From contig NC_064036.1 of assembly GCF_932526225.1 (NCBI RefSeq), positions 5,587,519 through 5,651,518 on the forward strand: a DNA stretch of 64,000 bases, given 5' to 3'. This DNA comes from Nematostella vectensis. Taxonomy: Eukaryota > Cnidaria > Anthozoa > Actiniaria > Edwardsiidae. This document shows, in pieces, positions 1 through 19,200 of this stretch. The notes beneath the pieces were generated by a model. That model searched no databases, was not told where the DNA came from, and saw only the letters and a list, made by a program, of their open reading frames with translations. Made by a program: the position numbers and the translations under genes. Every line of letters starts with the position of its first letter. Within the stretch, counting starts at the first letter, position 1.

Positions 1-186
1 AACATTGTCTCTTTTTTACTAAGGTTTTCTCCTGCTTGAGATTTGTCTTTTTTGTGTCTAATTTTGGTCTTTTCTCTTAATTAAGTTTTGTCTCTCTCGA
101 CTTAGGCTTCATTCTCTTAGGTTGTGTCCTTCAATTAACTTATTTTTATCTCTCTGTAACGTAGTTGTGTCTGTTTGTACTAATAG

Positions 187-6589
<6,403 letters not shown>

Positions 6590-6978
6590 CACCATGGAAC
6601 CCAAACAGATTTCTAACAGATTTTTACTAAAGGAAATATAATCTAAATTTGACTCCTGTGTAGCCTTTCAAAAAAAAAGAAAAAGGAAAAAACTTTTAAG
6701 GCTGTAAAAAGATTTCTCCAAGCATAATAAGTTTATCTGTTTTCGCGCCTTTTATGACCATATGTGAAGAGTACTGTTGTATATAAATGATTTGGAATGT
6801 AATTGTCAGAACCTGTAGAGCTTTTAGTGAGAATAGGGCAAGCTTTGATAAAGGCTATAGGAGAACATTCTTGGTGTTTAGTACTCTCTAATGCGAATTG
6901 CCTCTCTATTCTACTCCTCTATTCTTACCCTGCGTAATTTCCCTGATGCTTTTTTGTGCCCGAAAAGCTATGCAAAAC

Positions 6979-6984
6979 AAATAA
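6979..6984 (+). terminator. Polyadenylation signal of the E-protein gene
   Basis: AATAAA lies 390 bases after the stop codon and is followed within 30 bases by T-rich sequence (ATCTTTATTTTGTATTC). It is the best polyadenylation signal before the duplicated region begins at about 7077. Confidence 0.6.
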
Positions 6985-7352
6985 AACAAGTATGATTTCA
7001 ATCTTTATTTTGTATTCTACCATGAAGAGAAAAACGTACTATTTAAAATACAAACGCCCAGCCATGGTCCGTTTACGGCGCCAGACCCCCTTCCCCTAAC
7101 TCAACCCCCGTTGAAAAAAACCTGTTATATTTTTGCTGGCTGTCACCATACCAAGAATTTGGCGCCAACCCGAGTAGCTATCAGTGGATTTTATTACTCA
7201 AAAGAATATGCATCGTAGGGCGCAGTTGTTCTTGGTGGTCACTTAACTGCATCGGAAACTTAAGATGACTTTTGGATAAGCAACGATATTAGTCATCGAT
7301 GGTTGCCAATCCCAATATGGTTGTTAATCCCGTACGCGGTCCTCCTGGGCCC

Positions 7353-7496
7353 GGTTCCTAGAAAGCAGGTTAAACAAGGGTCAAAAAAACGTTTTTATCC
7401 AATCAAATGCCCCAATAGTCAATCGTTCTTATCCAATCAAATGTCCCAATAGCCATACGTGTCACTAGGTTAGCCATAGCCTGCTTTCTAGGAACC
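7353..7496. mobile_element. Foldback/MITE-like element with CCTAGAAAGCAGG ends, unit A
   Basis: The ends are GGTTCCTAGAAAGCAGGTTA and, inverted, GCCTGCTTTCTAGGAACC. Inside are two tandem copies of a TTATCCAATCAAATG(C/T)CCCAATAG block. No coding capacity. This fits a small non-autonomous inverted-repeat element. Confidence 0.65.
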
Positions 7497-7648
7497 AGGC
7501 CCTGATCTCTTAGTGACTAGTAAACATAAGAATTGCCGAGCATTACTCTTTTTCTCTCAACGTTCATTGATCAGTAGAAATTCACTGACTCACGGGCCTC
7601 TTTAAAGTTAGAAGCATCATATTTGCGATTTATTACTTGTTAACCGGG

Positions 7649-8971
7649 GCAGGGTCCAAAGTAACACTGGTTATCCATGGCAAGGTCCAGGTAACACTGG
7701 TTATCCAGGGCAAGGTCCAGGTAACACTGGTTATCCAGGTAACACTGGCTAACCAGGGCAAGGTCCAGGTAACACTGGTTATCCAGGGCAAGGTCCAGGT
7801 AACACTGGTCATCCAGGGCAAGGTCCAGGTAACACTGGTTATCCAGGGCAAGATCCAGGTAACACTGGTTATCCAGGGCAAGATCCAGGTAACACTGGTT
7901 ATCCAGGGCAAGGTCCAGGTAACACTGGTTGTCCAGGGCAAAGTCCAGGTAACACTGGTTGTCCAGGGCAGGGTTCAGGTAACACTGGCTAACCAGGGCA
8001 AGGTCCAGGTAACACTGGTTGTCCAGGGCAAGGTCCAGGTAACACTGGCTAACCAGGGCAAGGTCCAGGCAACACTGGTTATCCAGGGCAAGATCCAGGT
8101 AACACTGGCTAACCAAGGCAAGGTCCAGGTAACACTGGTTATCCAGGGCAAGATCCAGGTAACACTGGCTAACCAGAGCAAGGTCCAGGTAACACTGGTT
8201 ATCCAGGGCAAGATCCAGGTAACACTGGCTTACCAAGGCAAGGTCCAGGTAACACTGGTTATCCAGGGCAAGATCCAGGTAACACTGGCTAAGCAGGGCA
8301 AGGTCCAGGTAACACTGGTTATCCAGGGCAAGGTCCAGGTAACACTGGTCATCCAGGGCAAGGTCCAGGTAACACTGGTTATCCAGGGCAAGATCCAGGT
8401 AACACTGGTTATCCAGGGCAAGATCCAGGTAACACTGGTTATCCAGGGCAAGATCCAGGTAACACTGGTTATCCAGGGCAAGGTCCAGGTAACACTGGTT
8501 GTCCAGGGCAAGGTCCAGGTAACACTGGTTGTCCAGGGCAGGGTTCAGGTAACACTGGCTAACCAGGGCAAGGTCCAGGTAACACTGGTTGTCCAGGGCA
8601 AGGTCCAGGTAACACTGGCTAACCAGGGCAAGGTCCAGGTAACACTGGTTATCCAGGGCAAGATCCAGGTAACACTGGCTAACCAGGGCAAGGTCCAGGT
8701 AACACTGGTTATCCAGGGCAAGATCCAGGTAACACTGGCTAACCAGGGCAAGGTCCAGGTAACACTGGTTATCCAGGTAACACTGGCTAACCAGGGCAAG
8801 GTCCAGGTAACACTGGCTAACCAGGGCAAGGTCCAGGTAACACTGGTTATCCAGGGCAAGTTCCAAGTAACACTGGTTATCCAGGGCGAGGTCCAGGCAA
8901 CACCGGTTATCCAGGGCAAGGTCCAGGTAACACTGGCTAAGCAGGGCAGGGTTCATGGTAACACTGGTTAT
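7649..8971. repeat. 30-bp-period minisatellite, unit A
   Basis: About 44 tandem copies of a 30-bp unit built on GGTAACACTGGTTATCCAGG plus GCAAGGTCCA. Variants include GGCTAACC, GGTTGTCC, GGTCATCC and GATCCA. A run of variants recurs after 540 bp (compare 7741 and 8281), so the array has a higher-order unit of about 18 monomers. Because the period is divisible by 3, long frames stay open on both strands, but these are repeat artefacts. The array sits about 1.2 kb before the SELENBP1 start. Confidence 0.95.
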
Positions 8972-9765
8972 GCGAAGGTATTGTAGTCTGTGTTTTATAG
9001 ATAGTTAATATCAATCTAAAGAGTATATATATTCACCCCTAGACTTCCTCTGGGTATATTTATGTACTAGTGGAGTAGTAGTCCATATGCTTTGATGTAT
9101 TAGCTTGTACACAGGCGCTCGGAGTGAACACTAGCGACCCAAGTAAAGTGGACCAGGAGGCGAGCGAAGCGCTTCACCCAGCGTCTTCATCTTTCCCGGG
9201 GTGCCACAGGAATCCCAATAACACGAAATCCCTATTCCCGAAAAAAGCAAACCGGGTAGCCTGTATACAGCCTGTCTCGCAGCCGATGGACTCGTTACAC
9301 AAGGCGGCGCTTGCCGTCAAAAAGGGGCGCAACATCGGACTAATTGCAATACAAGTTTTTTTTAACGGTTTCTTGCACAGAAAATACCCCTCTATAACAA
9401 ACTAAAAGTCTAAGAAAAAGTCGGAGCAGGCAACCCTAAAAACGGACTTGAATTTTCCCATACAAGGCTTGTATGAAAAACCACATAGAGCTCCCAAATC
9501 ATGAAACTCACGAAAAAAATATGTACTTTAGAAAAAAAGGAATTTATACCACTATAGATTACTAGAGATATATATTTCTACACGATTAGGATAAAAATTA
9601 ACGTTATTTGAAGTAGTTCAGTTATTTTGGGTAAATGCACACGGATTTTTTATCCCTGTCACCACCACTTTGACCTTGCAAACATTTCGTGATGGAAACC
9701 GGTTTTTATACAAAACTAGTGCTTAGTTGCTCTTAATAGTGATAGTGTCATTGATTCAGTATAAA

Positions 9766-9901
9766 ACTAGCCTGCTAGCAGGCGGTACTCGGTGTTATTA
9801 TCGCGGAAAACCCTCTCCGTTCGGTGATCGGGCGCCAAAAACGGACGCCCTGCGGGTTTTCCGCAATGATGACACCAAGTACCGCCTGCAAGCAGACTAG
9901 T
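9766..9901. mobile_element. Foldback/MITE element with ACTAGCCTGC ends, unit A
   Basis: An inverted repeat reads GCAGGCGGTACTCGGTGTTA on one side and, reversed, GACACCAAGTACCGCCTGC on the other. The element starts ACTAG and ends CTAGT. Compared with B and C, this copy lacks about 39 internal bases between two GCGC-like sites. Non-coding. Confidence 0.7.
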
Positions 9902-10087
9902 ATAAAACAAGAAAGTATATGTACACATTTCTAATTCTTGTGGTATCGTTTTTTTTTAATTCTTAAATTTGAAAGTTTTTATAATTTCTTTAAAATTAAG
10001 AACCTATAACAGCTTATATTGATATATCGGTCCGGGTGGGATATTGTGTGAGCGCGTCACCTGTCAATCATTTGTTTAGTGACATGA

Positions 10088-10209
10088 AATGCAAAGTTGC
10101 TATCTCGTGTTTCCTTCATGACTTAGCAGGGATCGCACAGTTTCATACACGGTCGCGCTTACCAGGGCCTCGTAAATAAACCTCTTCCGCGCAGAGAAAC
10201 CCCGATATC
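10088..10209 (+). promoter_or_regulatory. Probable SELENBP1 5' UTR and core promoter, copy A
   Basis: This 120-bp block before the start codon is kept almost unchanged in all three units, on the gene side of the LINE insertion point in B and C. It contains TTTCATACACGGTCGCGCTTA and CTCTTCCGCGCAGAGAAACC. No TATA box is obvious, and the transcription start cannot be placed from sequence alone. Equivalents are 34500-34621 and 56874-56995. Confidence 0.4.
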
Positions 10210-13200
10210 ATGAGTAAAGGTGAGTAAGATTATTCTTGTTATAGATCATAATCTTTGCAACTGAAGTTGATTATAGTTATACGGCAGGACCTTATGGCAA
10301 AGTTGTTATAAACTCAGTCACATATTGAAAGAGCTGTACCAATTTTATATAATTCTAAAGTCGATTAGCTTTGTGAACGTATATCGTATGGAAAGATAAA
10401 TGTATGGTAAGTTTTCAGAGGCTTTTCGAGGCGATGAAGCGTTAAAACATCAAATCAAAGAGTTGTAGGCCAAAACAAACTTTCAGTTAGCAAAATGACA
10501 ATAATTTGTGATAAGCATTCATGACAGGGGCAATATGGCAAATAATGAGAAGATTTTTATAGAGACATGATTACTTCTTTTTTCTGTGGATCGCAACTGA
10601 GGCACAATTGCCTCGATTTGCCTATTCATCGGCATTACTAAAAAGCAGAACCGGCGGAACCGTTAAGGGGGGTATAGGGGAAGGAGTGTTATATAAGAAT
10701 TAAGATTTATTCTTATAGCCGCATTGTCACCAGTTTACTTCCGGTCGATTACCTAACAATATCCGATGATTTTTAACGGAAAACGCGAAAAATATTTCAA
10801 AATATTGAAAGCAGTGTGTCTATTGGAAGTTTCTTTAAGGGTGTGATTGATAATTTAGAGCGGATGGCCTGTTAAATATCTCGGATTCTAATAGATTCTT
10901 TTGTCTTTTAACGGTTGAGGTTTCCGTCGGACCTCCTGAAGTAAACTGGTGACAATGCGGCTTTAATCCTTAAATAATAATATTGTTAACGGACTGGTAG
11001 TTTGCCATAATACTTTTTAGAAGGTAAAGGCTCATCATTGACCACTCAAATGTGCTACGTTATTTCACGCACATTGGACACTGTCATATGCAATTTGTCA
11101 AAAATTTCCGATGAAAGTTCCGGATAAGTAACAAAAAACATACTGTAAAACAAGCGCTCACGAACGTATCACACTATTTAACAATTTCTACGTGTTTGTA
11201 AACTCTCAGTCGTCCTGGATTCGTCACGGTGCTATGTGATGTTTGATGGGGCTAACACGAGCGTGACGAGTCCAGAGGCTACTAAGCTGGTGCTGTTGTA
11301 TATTTGTATCTGTAATTGTATTTGCTCGCTTAGATGCCGCATTTTCGGTTAGGATAAATCGTAAAGAAAAGGACTTATTTCAAGTAGTCCGTTGCTTTCG
11401 CGTGGACTTATTCGATATATTTTATATCTTTATCGTTATAAAATAAAATAAACAGATTTTTCGAAAATAAATCGTAATCCTCGTATGGCATCACTATCCC
11501 TATATCCCCCTTCGCCCCTCACTCAAAATATGCTGGTTGCATTAGTTCCGCCGGTTCCAACGGTTGCTCTTTTTAGTAATGTCGCCTATTCGCTTCATTT
11601 GACTATTGTCTTCATATGATTGTTTCTTCTGATGCTTAGATTTGGTAGCTTTGATGGATTGTTTTTGTTACTCGTAAATGCTATGTAATAATGATTTTGA
11701 TAATAGCAATTCCTAATTGAGGCACCCATATATATAGAGAGAGATAGCTAAGCCGTGATTTCGAGAGCAATAATTCCCCACTTTTATAAAGAGTGAACAG
11801 GCTCTTTAACAGCATTTCCAATTGGTTCTGCGACTCATCTGAACGACAACTCAATTTTGAGCAGGATTAGATTATGGGGCAATATTGGGGCCTATATTAC
11901 AATCGAACCATATTACTGATATTGTATCTATTCCGTTAAATCCCCCCTTGAAAGGATTTTTAATATGGAACAGGAAGCGGGTAATGTCGAGTTTTGCTTC
12001 ACGCGGGAGGTATAGGATTAGCTTTTTGATGTACGGACAATTGCACAGGAACCAACGATTACCTGCTATACAACAAGGAACAACAACTTTGCAATGACTC
12101 GGCAAAAACTATTTGCACCATAGCACATGGCAAGGTCAGGATGTCGTATCCTTCACCTGATACAGAAATAATTCTTTGGGATTTGGAGCTTTAAAATCTG
12201 GCAAATTAAATATACGATCCTTTAAAAGATTCTGGTTAATTTTCTTCTTTCTCTCTACATTGTAAATAGAGTACTTTAACACCTCAAGCGATTCCGTCCT
12301 CATTCCATTTCATTCCAATTTTACAATATCGCCTGGGAGGACTGTGGAATGTGGTTGTTTTTCGAGTGTTTTTCTACCTCGTTTGAATGCTCACATGCGC
12401 CTTGCTTTGTGACGCGCTTAGAAATGTTGCAAAGATATTGAAAAATAACAGGGAACTGGTGAAAATATTTCGTGATTTCGTCATGTTCGCTTCACTGAGC
12501 CCACTGAACATAATGTAAATTGTAACAAAGCAAAAGACGAAAATAAATAGTCTCTATTCTTATAAAGATCTCACAACAATCGCGGCACTAAGGGAGCGCT
12601 CTAACTCTAACGGGGTAAAGGGAAAAGGTTGGGCTCCGAAACTATTTAACCACTTAAAGGGGGACTCCTAGAAAGGGGGGACTCTGATATTTTATGAGCC
12701 TTTCCGGGTATTCCTTGGTGTTACGGAGAGTTTTGTTTTTGGTGCTCAAGGCCTGTGTACTATATTTCATTGTCTCGTTCTTTGTTTTTGGCTTTTGTTC
12801 CATTGTGTTTTTGGTGCTCCGTAACACCAAGAAACTACCGCCTCTCCGAGGTATTTAATACTTACATGTTAATAGATTATAATATAGATGACTTCCAGCT
12901 TTCCATTACTCACTTAACACCAGCATATAAGAACCTAGAATTTTCTAAATCAGACTGGACACGTTCTAATAAATCGGGCTGTTTAGTATATGAATTCGTT
13001 CTAACTTTTTCATTTACAACGAAGAGTAACAGTCACCTATAACAATAACTATTTTTCTAAGCATTATGAGTATTCCAAAATTTTTGTTTTCCTTTCAGTG
13101 AGTGCTGCTCAAAACAGGGTCCGTAACATCGCGGGTAAGTGAACCGCAACTTAAAGCAAAGCGGATGAAAAGACGAAAAGAAAGACAGGCAGACGGACAG

Positions 13201-16200
13201 ACAGACAGACAGACACAAGTCAGACGGACGCAAGGAGAAACGGGGGGGGGGGGGGGCAGGCAGACAGACGAACAGATAGACACTAGATCGAAATTTTGGA
13301 AGCTCGGAGCGCCTTAGACAAGATCTCTTAAAACATCTCTAAAAATATAAATCTAACTCACCTTATTATAAACTCATTTTCTCAAACGTACACAATCAAA
13401 TTCCAACCGACGTGCTGCAACTAGAGGAGAAAAAGACTGAGTGATCTTGTGTGTGTAAAGTTCACGCTGGTTGTTGTCTGACCCTGAAATCTTAAGCTAC
13501 AAGGGGACTCATGTCACTCAGCAATAAACAGACTTTTATTATTGTAATATTTACTGACGGACAGACAGATAAACAGTGAAAGTCAGACAGATGAAGGGAC
13601 AGACGGACGGACAGAGATCCACATACGAACCAATTGAATTGCGTGACAAACGCACCAGAAGGTGACCCTACCCATGGTTTAACAGGGCACTGCAAATGTG
13701 GACCTGGATATGCCACGCCCATAGCCGCCATGAGTGGGCCACGTGAACAGATCGTGTACCTGCCGTGTATCCATAACAACACACCTATCAACAAACCGGA
13801 CTACCTCGCCACTGTTGACGTGGACCCCACCTCGCCAACATACAGTCAGGTAGCCACAAGGATTCATGAACCATCAGCTGCACATACGTCATATCACCAG
13901 CATTTTACCATTATCTTAGATGTTTCACATAAATACACTGGAAATGAACTTTTTAACTATTGACCGTCGGTTGTGTTTTTGTTTCAAGTTGAATTCTCTA
14001 CTTCGTTTTTACTAAACCCAGGGTCAAGCCCTTTCTGGTTCCTATATCAACCAATGGCAGCCGTTTTTCTAAATGGCCCAAAAGCGCGCGGGATACCTAT
14101 GATGTTCGTAAAACGCTAGGGTCTGGGCCTATTTCAAAATGGCGGCCTGCAAAATCACGAATTCCGGCAAGTTTATGTCGAAATTCGCGACGTACACAGT
14201 TGTGGGGCGACAAAAAAAGCGAAAACATCATTGAAGCGAACTTCTAAATGGTATGTAATGTCCTTATAAGGAATTGACCGAGTGAGCTAAAAAGAAACGA
14301 CAGTTTTCAAAACAAGATTGATTGATTTAGCTTGAAGTGCGCTTCCCTTGAAGCCGTCATTATCTGATTGTATCCTATTTTCGACTCTAAATAGCTCTAA
14401 TAAAAAGGTTTTGTATTTCCCCTTTGAATTCCGGTGTCTCTGTCGTCATCATCACATCATCCTTAGGTGATCCACAGGCTTCCCATGCCGTACATCGGAG
14501 ATGAGTTGCACCATACCGGCTGGAACGCGTGCAGTAGTTGCTATGGAGACCCTAGCAAGAGCCGAAACCGACTGATCATGCCCGGCCTCATTTCATCACG
14601 TGTTTACGTTATCGACGTGTCCACAAACCCACGTGCTCCCAGAATTCATAGGGTGAGTGTCTTACTCCAAATATGGTAAATGATATTTTTATTTGTCATG
14701 TCGAATACTGGGAAACGCTGGTCCATTATTGGGGAAGGTTTGCCGTGGTATCATCTTCAGAAGCAGTATTTACTCACTCAGACACACACTCATAATTGTA
14801 ATCTTTTGGATACTAAAAAAAAGATGAAATGTCGCGTGATTTACAATGTATCATATGGACAATTGCTCGTAAATAGCTTTTAAAACATGAAAATTGGTGC
14901 CATTTTCGTCTTACCGTTCCGTGATCAGTAACGTTTTTCTCTGCATGCGCCCTACGCCCTCATTAGTCATTTTCACTTGTTGATCTTCTCCGCCAATCCT
15001 GTAATTCATTTCCGCCCGTTCCCTCCGTCCACTCTCTCACTCGTGCGTTTCATTCTAAGATTGTTGAACCAGAGGAAGTATTTGCCAAGACCGGGGCCGC
15101 AAACCTTCATACAACTCACTGCCTGGGTAGCGGTGAGGTGATGATCAGTACACTCGGGACAGCAGACGGCAAAGCCAGAGGTTAGCAATAAGTCCCCTGT
15201 GAACAGCGTCAATACCAGCAGCCTTGCTGGCACCGCTACACCCCGCTGTCTTATATAGTATGTGAGAAGAAGAAAGAAAATTGTGACATCAACTGCAGAA
15301 ACACTGCTTTAAAGAGGGCCTATCGCGCCGCCATTTTTTGCTCTCACTCGATGTCGAATCCATCGGCTTATTCAAGCGAGTAACCAAGATATTTTCAATC
15401 AAATATTGTCAATCACGTATCAGACTTCATTCGTAGATTGTTTCCTTACGAATTAACCTCTGTACTTTCAATGATAAACAATAACAAAGGAGTGGTTGCA
15501 AGTGACTAGCCTGACACTGCAACAGACGAGCAACAGTAGGCACAACAACGAAAATAACAATATCAACAACAAAATAGCAACAATTGCGGAGGATCTATGG
15601 GTAAGGCTGCGGGAATAGCATCCCCCCCTCGCCACCTCTGTGTGAGGAACATATAATTTCACAAATATTAAGTCACCTTCCCGTTTTGTTTGTTTGTTTG
15701 TTTGTTCTTGTTTGATTGTTTTGCAAACCTAAGAATCCAACCTAGAAAATCTCTCTGCAATCCCCTCTCTAAAAAACCCTTGGGTCCGCCCCTGATAAAC
15801 CAAGTATTTTATTTTTTCCTCTTATCTTTTAGGTGGGTTCATTCTCCTGGACGGCGAGACGTTCCATGTAAAGGGTCAGTGGGAGAGGGATAATGTCGGT
15901 GTACCTATGGGTTACGACTTTTGGTACCAGCCTCGACATAACGTCCTCATGAGCACCGAGTGGGGCGCCCCGGAGGCTTTCATTCGGGGATTTTATCTGG
16001 AAGATCTAACTTCGAGTAAGTATGAGAGAGTTAGGGTGCAGATGGAGGGGGGGGGGCTTTCAGTCGGGGATTTTATCTGGAAGATCTAACTTCGAGTAAG
16101 TATGAGAGAGTTAGGGTGCAGATGGAGGGGGGGGGGGCTTTCAGTCGGGGATTTTATCTGGAAGATCTAACTTCGAGTAAGTATGAGAGAGTTAGGGTGC

Positions 16201-19200
16201 AGATGGAGGGGGGGGGGCTTTCAGTCGGGAATTTTATCTGGAAGATCTAACTTCGAGTAAGTATGAGAGAGTTAGGGTGCAGATGGAGGGGGGGGGGGCT
16301 TTCAGTCGGGAATTTTATCTGGAAGATCTAACTTCGAGTAAGTATGAGAGAGTTAGGGTGCAGATGGAGGGGGGGGGGGGGCTTTCAGTTGGGGTTTAGC
16401 GCGAGCGCAGGATGGTTCTAGGCTTTTTCTGGAGGGTAACTTGAAGTCAGTTATAACATCGGATGGTAAGAGAGGAGTTGAAGAATGTTTGAACGCGCGG
16501 GGCAGGATACTTCAGTGAAGGACCTCTATCTGTAAGACCTAGTAAGGAGTACAAACATCTGGGACGGGTCAAAATGAAAGGAGGAGAGTAGGTACAAGAC
16601 AAATGAATTATTAAACCCGCCATGGCTATTTTTCTATTTGTAGACAAGTTCGGCTCCCACGTTCACGTTTGGGACTGGACCACACACGAGAAAGTCCAAA
16701 CCATGGATTTGGGATTCGGTACTATTCCCTTGGAGATCAGATTCCTGCACGACCCCAGTCAACCACAGGGATTTACTGGCTGTGCCCTCAGCTCAACTAT
16801 CGTCAGGCTCTTCAAAACCCCGGTAGGAGGATAGCAGTCAAAACGTGTGGAGGCGCAAAAGCGTGCCGTTCTTTTGTGACAGTATAATATATATGTTCCA
16901 TTTTTCATTTTTCCATGCAAGAGCCTCTAACATGTTACTTGATCTGTGGTGGATGAGAAAGCTTTATTGAAACAGTTTATTGATTTGTGTTTGATTTAGG
17001 ACAACTCTTGGAGCCACGAAACCGTTATCACTGTGCCGCCCAAGAAAGTAGAGGGCTGGGTCCTACCGGAAATGCCTGGTAAGATGCATACGAGAGGAAA
17101 CTACTTTTAAAGGGGCTTGCTATTCGGTTTTTCGTGGGCCACGATTTACTAAACATCTGCTCCAACAGGAGAGCAAGGTCCTAGCGTAAGAGGCCAACAC
17201 AAATATTTGTCGTTCACTTGGTCATTCACCTGAAATGTTTGCAGTTCACAAAAAATTAAATCCTTATCATGGCTGAAATGGAACATGGCTAAATGGAAAG
17301 TTCAATGCCTATAATCGATGCGCAAATGATGATTTAGCGCCTTTAAAGGTTTGTTTCCATATGATCGCATTCGGTCGCGTACGATCGCAGATACCATCAT
17401 ATAGAAACTCATCCTGCGACAGGGGCGTAGCCAGGGGGTGGCCCAGGGGGCCCGGGCCCCCCTTCAAGCAGCCAAAAATACAGCAGATGTATGAGACATT
17501 ATCTAAAATACAGGAGAAAATGCCCTAAAAGGGCCTTTTGGGCTCCCTCATGCTAAAAATCCTGGCTACGCCGCTGTGCGACCGTGTGCGATTGAGTGCG
17601 CTCAATCGCACACAGTGTGATCATATAGAAACCACTTTGCGATTGGTTGCGATAGTACGGTCAAATAAGCTGCGATCGTACGGTCAAATCAGCTGCGATC
17701 GTGTGTTCTTGAGTTCGATCATATGGAAACCTTAATGAAATAAGACATTAAAATTTATGATAGTCACAAGAAACAAGAGCTTGTGAATTGAAGTATAACC
17801 TCCCTGTTCCCAGGTCTTATCACGGATATCTTGATCTCTCTGGATGACAAGTACCTGTACTTCAGTAACTGGCTTCAGGGAGATCTGAGACAGTACGACA
17901 TCACAGATCCCAGGAACCCTAAGCTAACTGGAAGGGTGAGGTGTTTTCTGTCATTGTTTTAATTAGTCTTGAGTGGAAATTTGAAAGAGGTTGCTTTTAG
18001 CCGCACCCCCTTCCATGTCCGCCACCCCCTATTCCCTCTCCTTCTCCACGGTCCTTCTCCAAGTTGCTTTAGGCCTTCCCAGGCCGCGTACCCAGGATTG
18101 GCCGAGGGGGGGGTTCATAGGTATCATATGCAAAAAGCATAGTAAGGAAAGACCCACTTTTTGGCCCTGTGTGCGCGCCTGCTTCCTATCTTTTTTTCTC
18201 TCGGGTGCTCATATCATGGCTACATTACATTACAGAGACATTCTCGAGACATTCTGTCTCAGCACATCTTTTTCAATCTTCTCCTTTTAACTCCCCTGCT
18301 TAGCGGCCCCATATTAGGACTCAGTGGTTACATGTAAAAATAAATAATAAAAAATAAATATAGCATTTATATAGCGCTTATACAAACCATGTTCTAAGCG
18401 CTTCACATTTTAAATCCTATTATATATTAAGAACGTCAATTCCTTGAGAATTGAGAAACACAAGCTCAAATATAAGGCCGAGAAACAGAAAAATACCATC
18501 CATGTCTCAACCGGGAATCGAACCCGTTTCAGCTGAAGTGAGAGGCCCCATACGCTGACGCGCTAACACACTGGGCCACCCGTGATCCTGTAGATTATAA
18601 AAAAAGCTGATATCGACTTTTATTGTCGTCAGCTTTTCATTGGTGGCAGCATGACGCGTAACAGCGCCGTGAAGATGATTCCTGATGACGACCTGCAAGA
18701 GGCGCCCATGGAGTGTTACGTGAAGGGAAAGAAGGTGGAGGGAGGACCGCAGATGATTCAACTCAGCCTGGACGGCAAGCGGCTGTATGTCACTACCTCA
18801 CTATACAGCAATTGGGACAAACAGTTTTACCCGGAGTTAGTTAAGTATGTAGGGACCTTCTCGCTAATACGGTTGTAATAATAACAACAACAACGACGAT
18901 TATGGTGGTTGTGGTGGTGATGACGACGATGAGAGTAATGATGATGGTGGTGATGATAATGACAACAATCATAATCATCATTGCCGTTGCCATATAAACC
19001 AAACTTATTTTATTACCCCCTAACTATCGTGTCTATTTACAGAAAAGGCGCTATGCTGCTCGTGGTCGATGTGGACCATGTAAACGGTGGTATGATGCTC
19101 AACAAAGACTTCTTGGTGGACTTTGGCGAGGAACCGGATGGTCCCACCCTGGCCCACGAGGTCCGTTATCCTGGGGGTGACTGCTCCTCGGACATTTGGC

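Noticed and set aside
7649-8971. Regular ~30-bp repeats resembling a CRISPR array
   Set aside because: There are no unique spacers between repeats, the units are directly adjacent, and the context is a eukaryotic genome.
7637-8986. 449-codon frame on + and 438-codon frame on - over the same stretch (also 28361-29668 and 50809-52116)
   Set aside because: Both frames are created by a 30-bp tandem repeat whose period is divisible by 3. They have no ATG-led conserved protein, and the frames on both strands are equally open.
9124-9405. 93-codon frame (SDPSKVDQEASEALHP) kept in all three units
   Set aside because: It starts at a non-ATG codon and contains repeat-like GGCGAGCGAAGCGCTTC. Conservation is explained by the recent duplication. 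More likely a mobile-element fragment.
11872-12105. 77-codon minus-strand frame in SELENBP1 intron 1, present in A, B and C
   Set aside because: No ATG start and no recognisable family; the 3-bp-scale differences between copies do not spare the frame. Treated as intronic repeat.
15690-15893. Small + frames such as 15690-15893 and 21545-21856
   Set aside because: They are intron or intergenic frames with non-ATG starts. 15690-15893 overlaps the true exon 5 in a wrong frame.
18500-18592. A functional tRNA gene on the minus strand
   Set aside because: Boxes A and B are good, but the sequence continues into a SINE body and tail, and a clean acceptor stem could not be paired.
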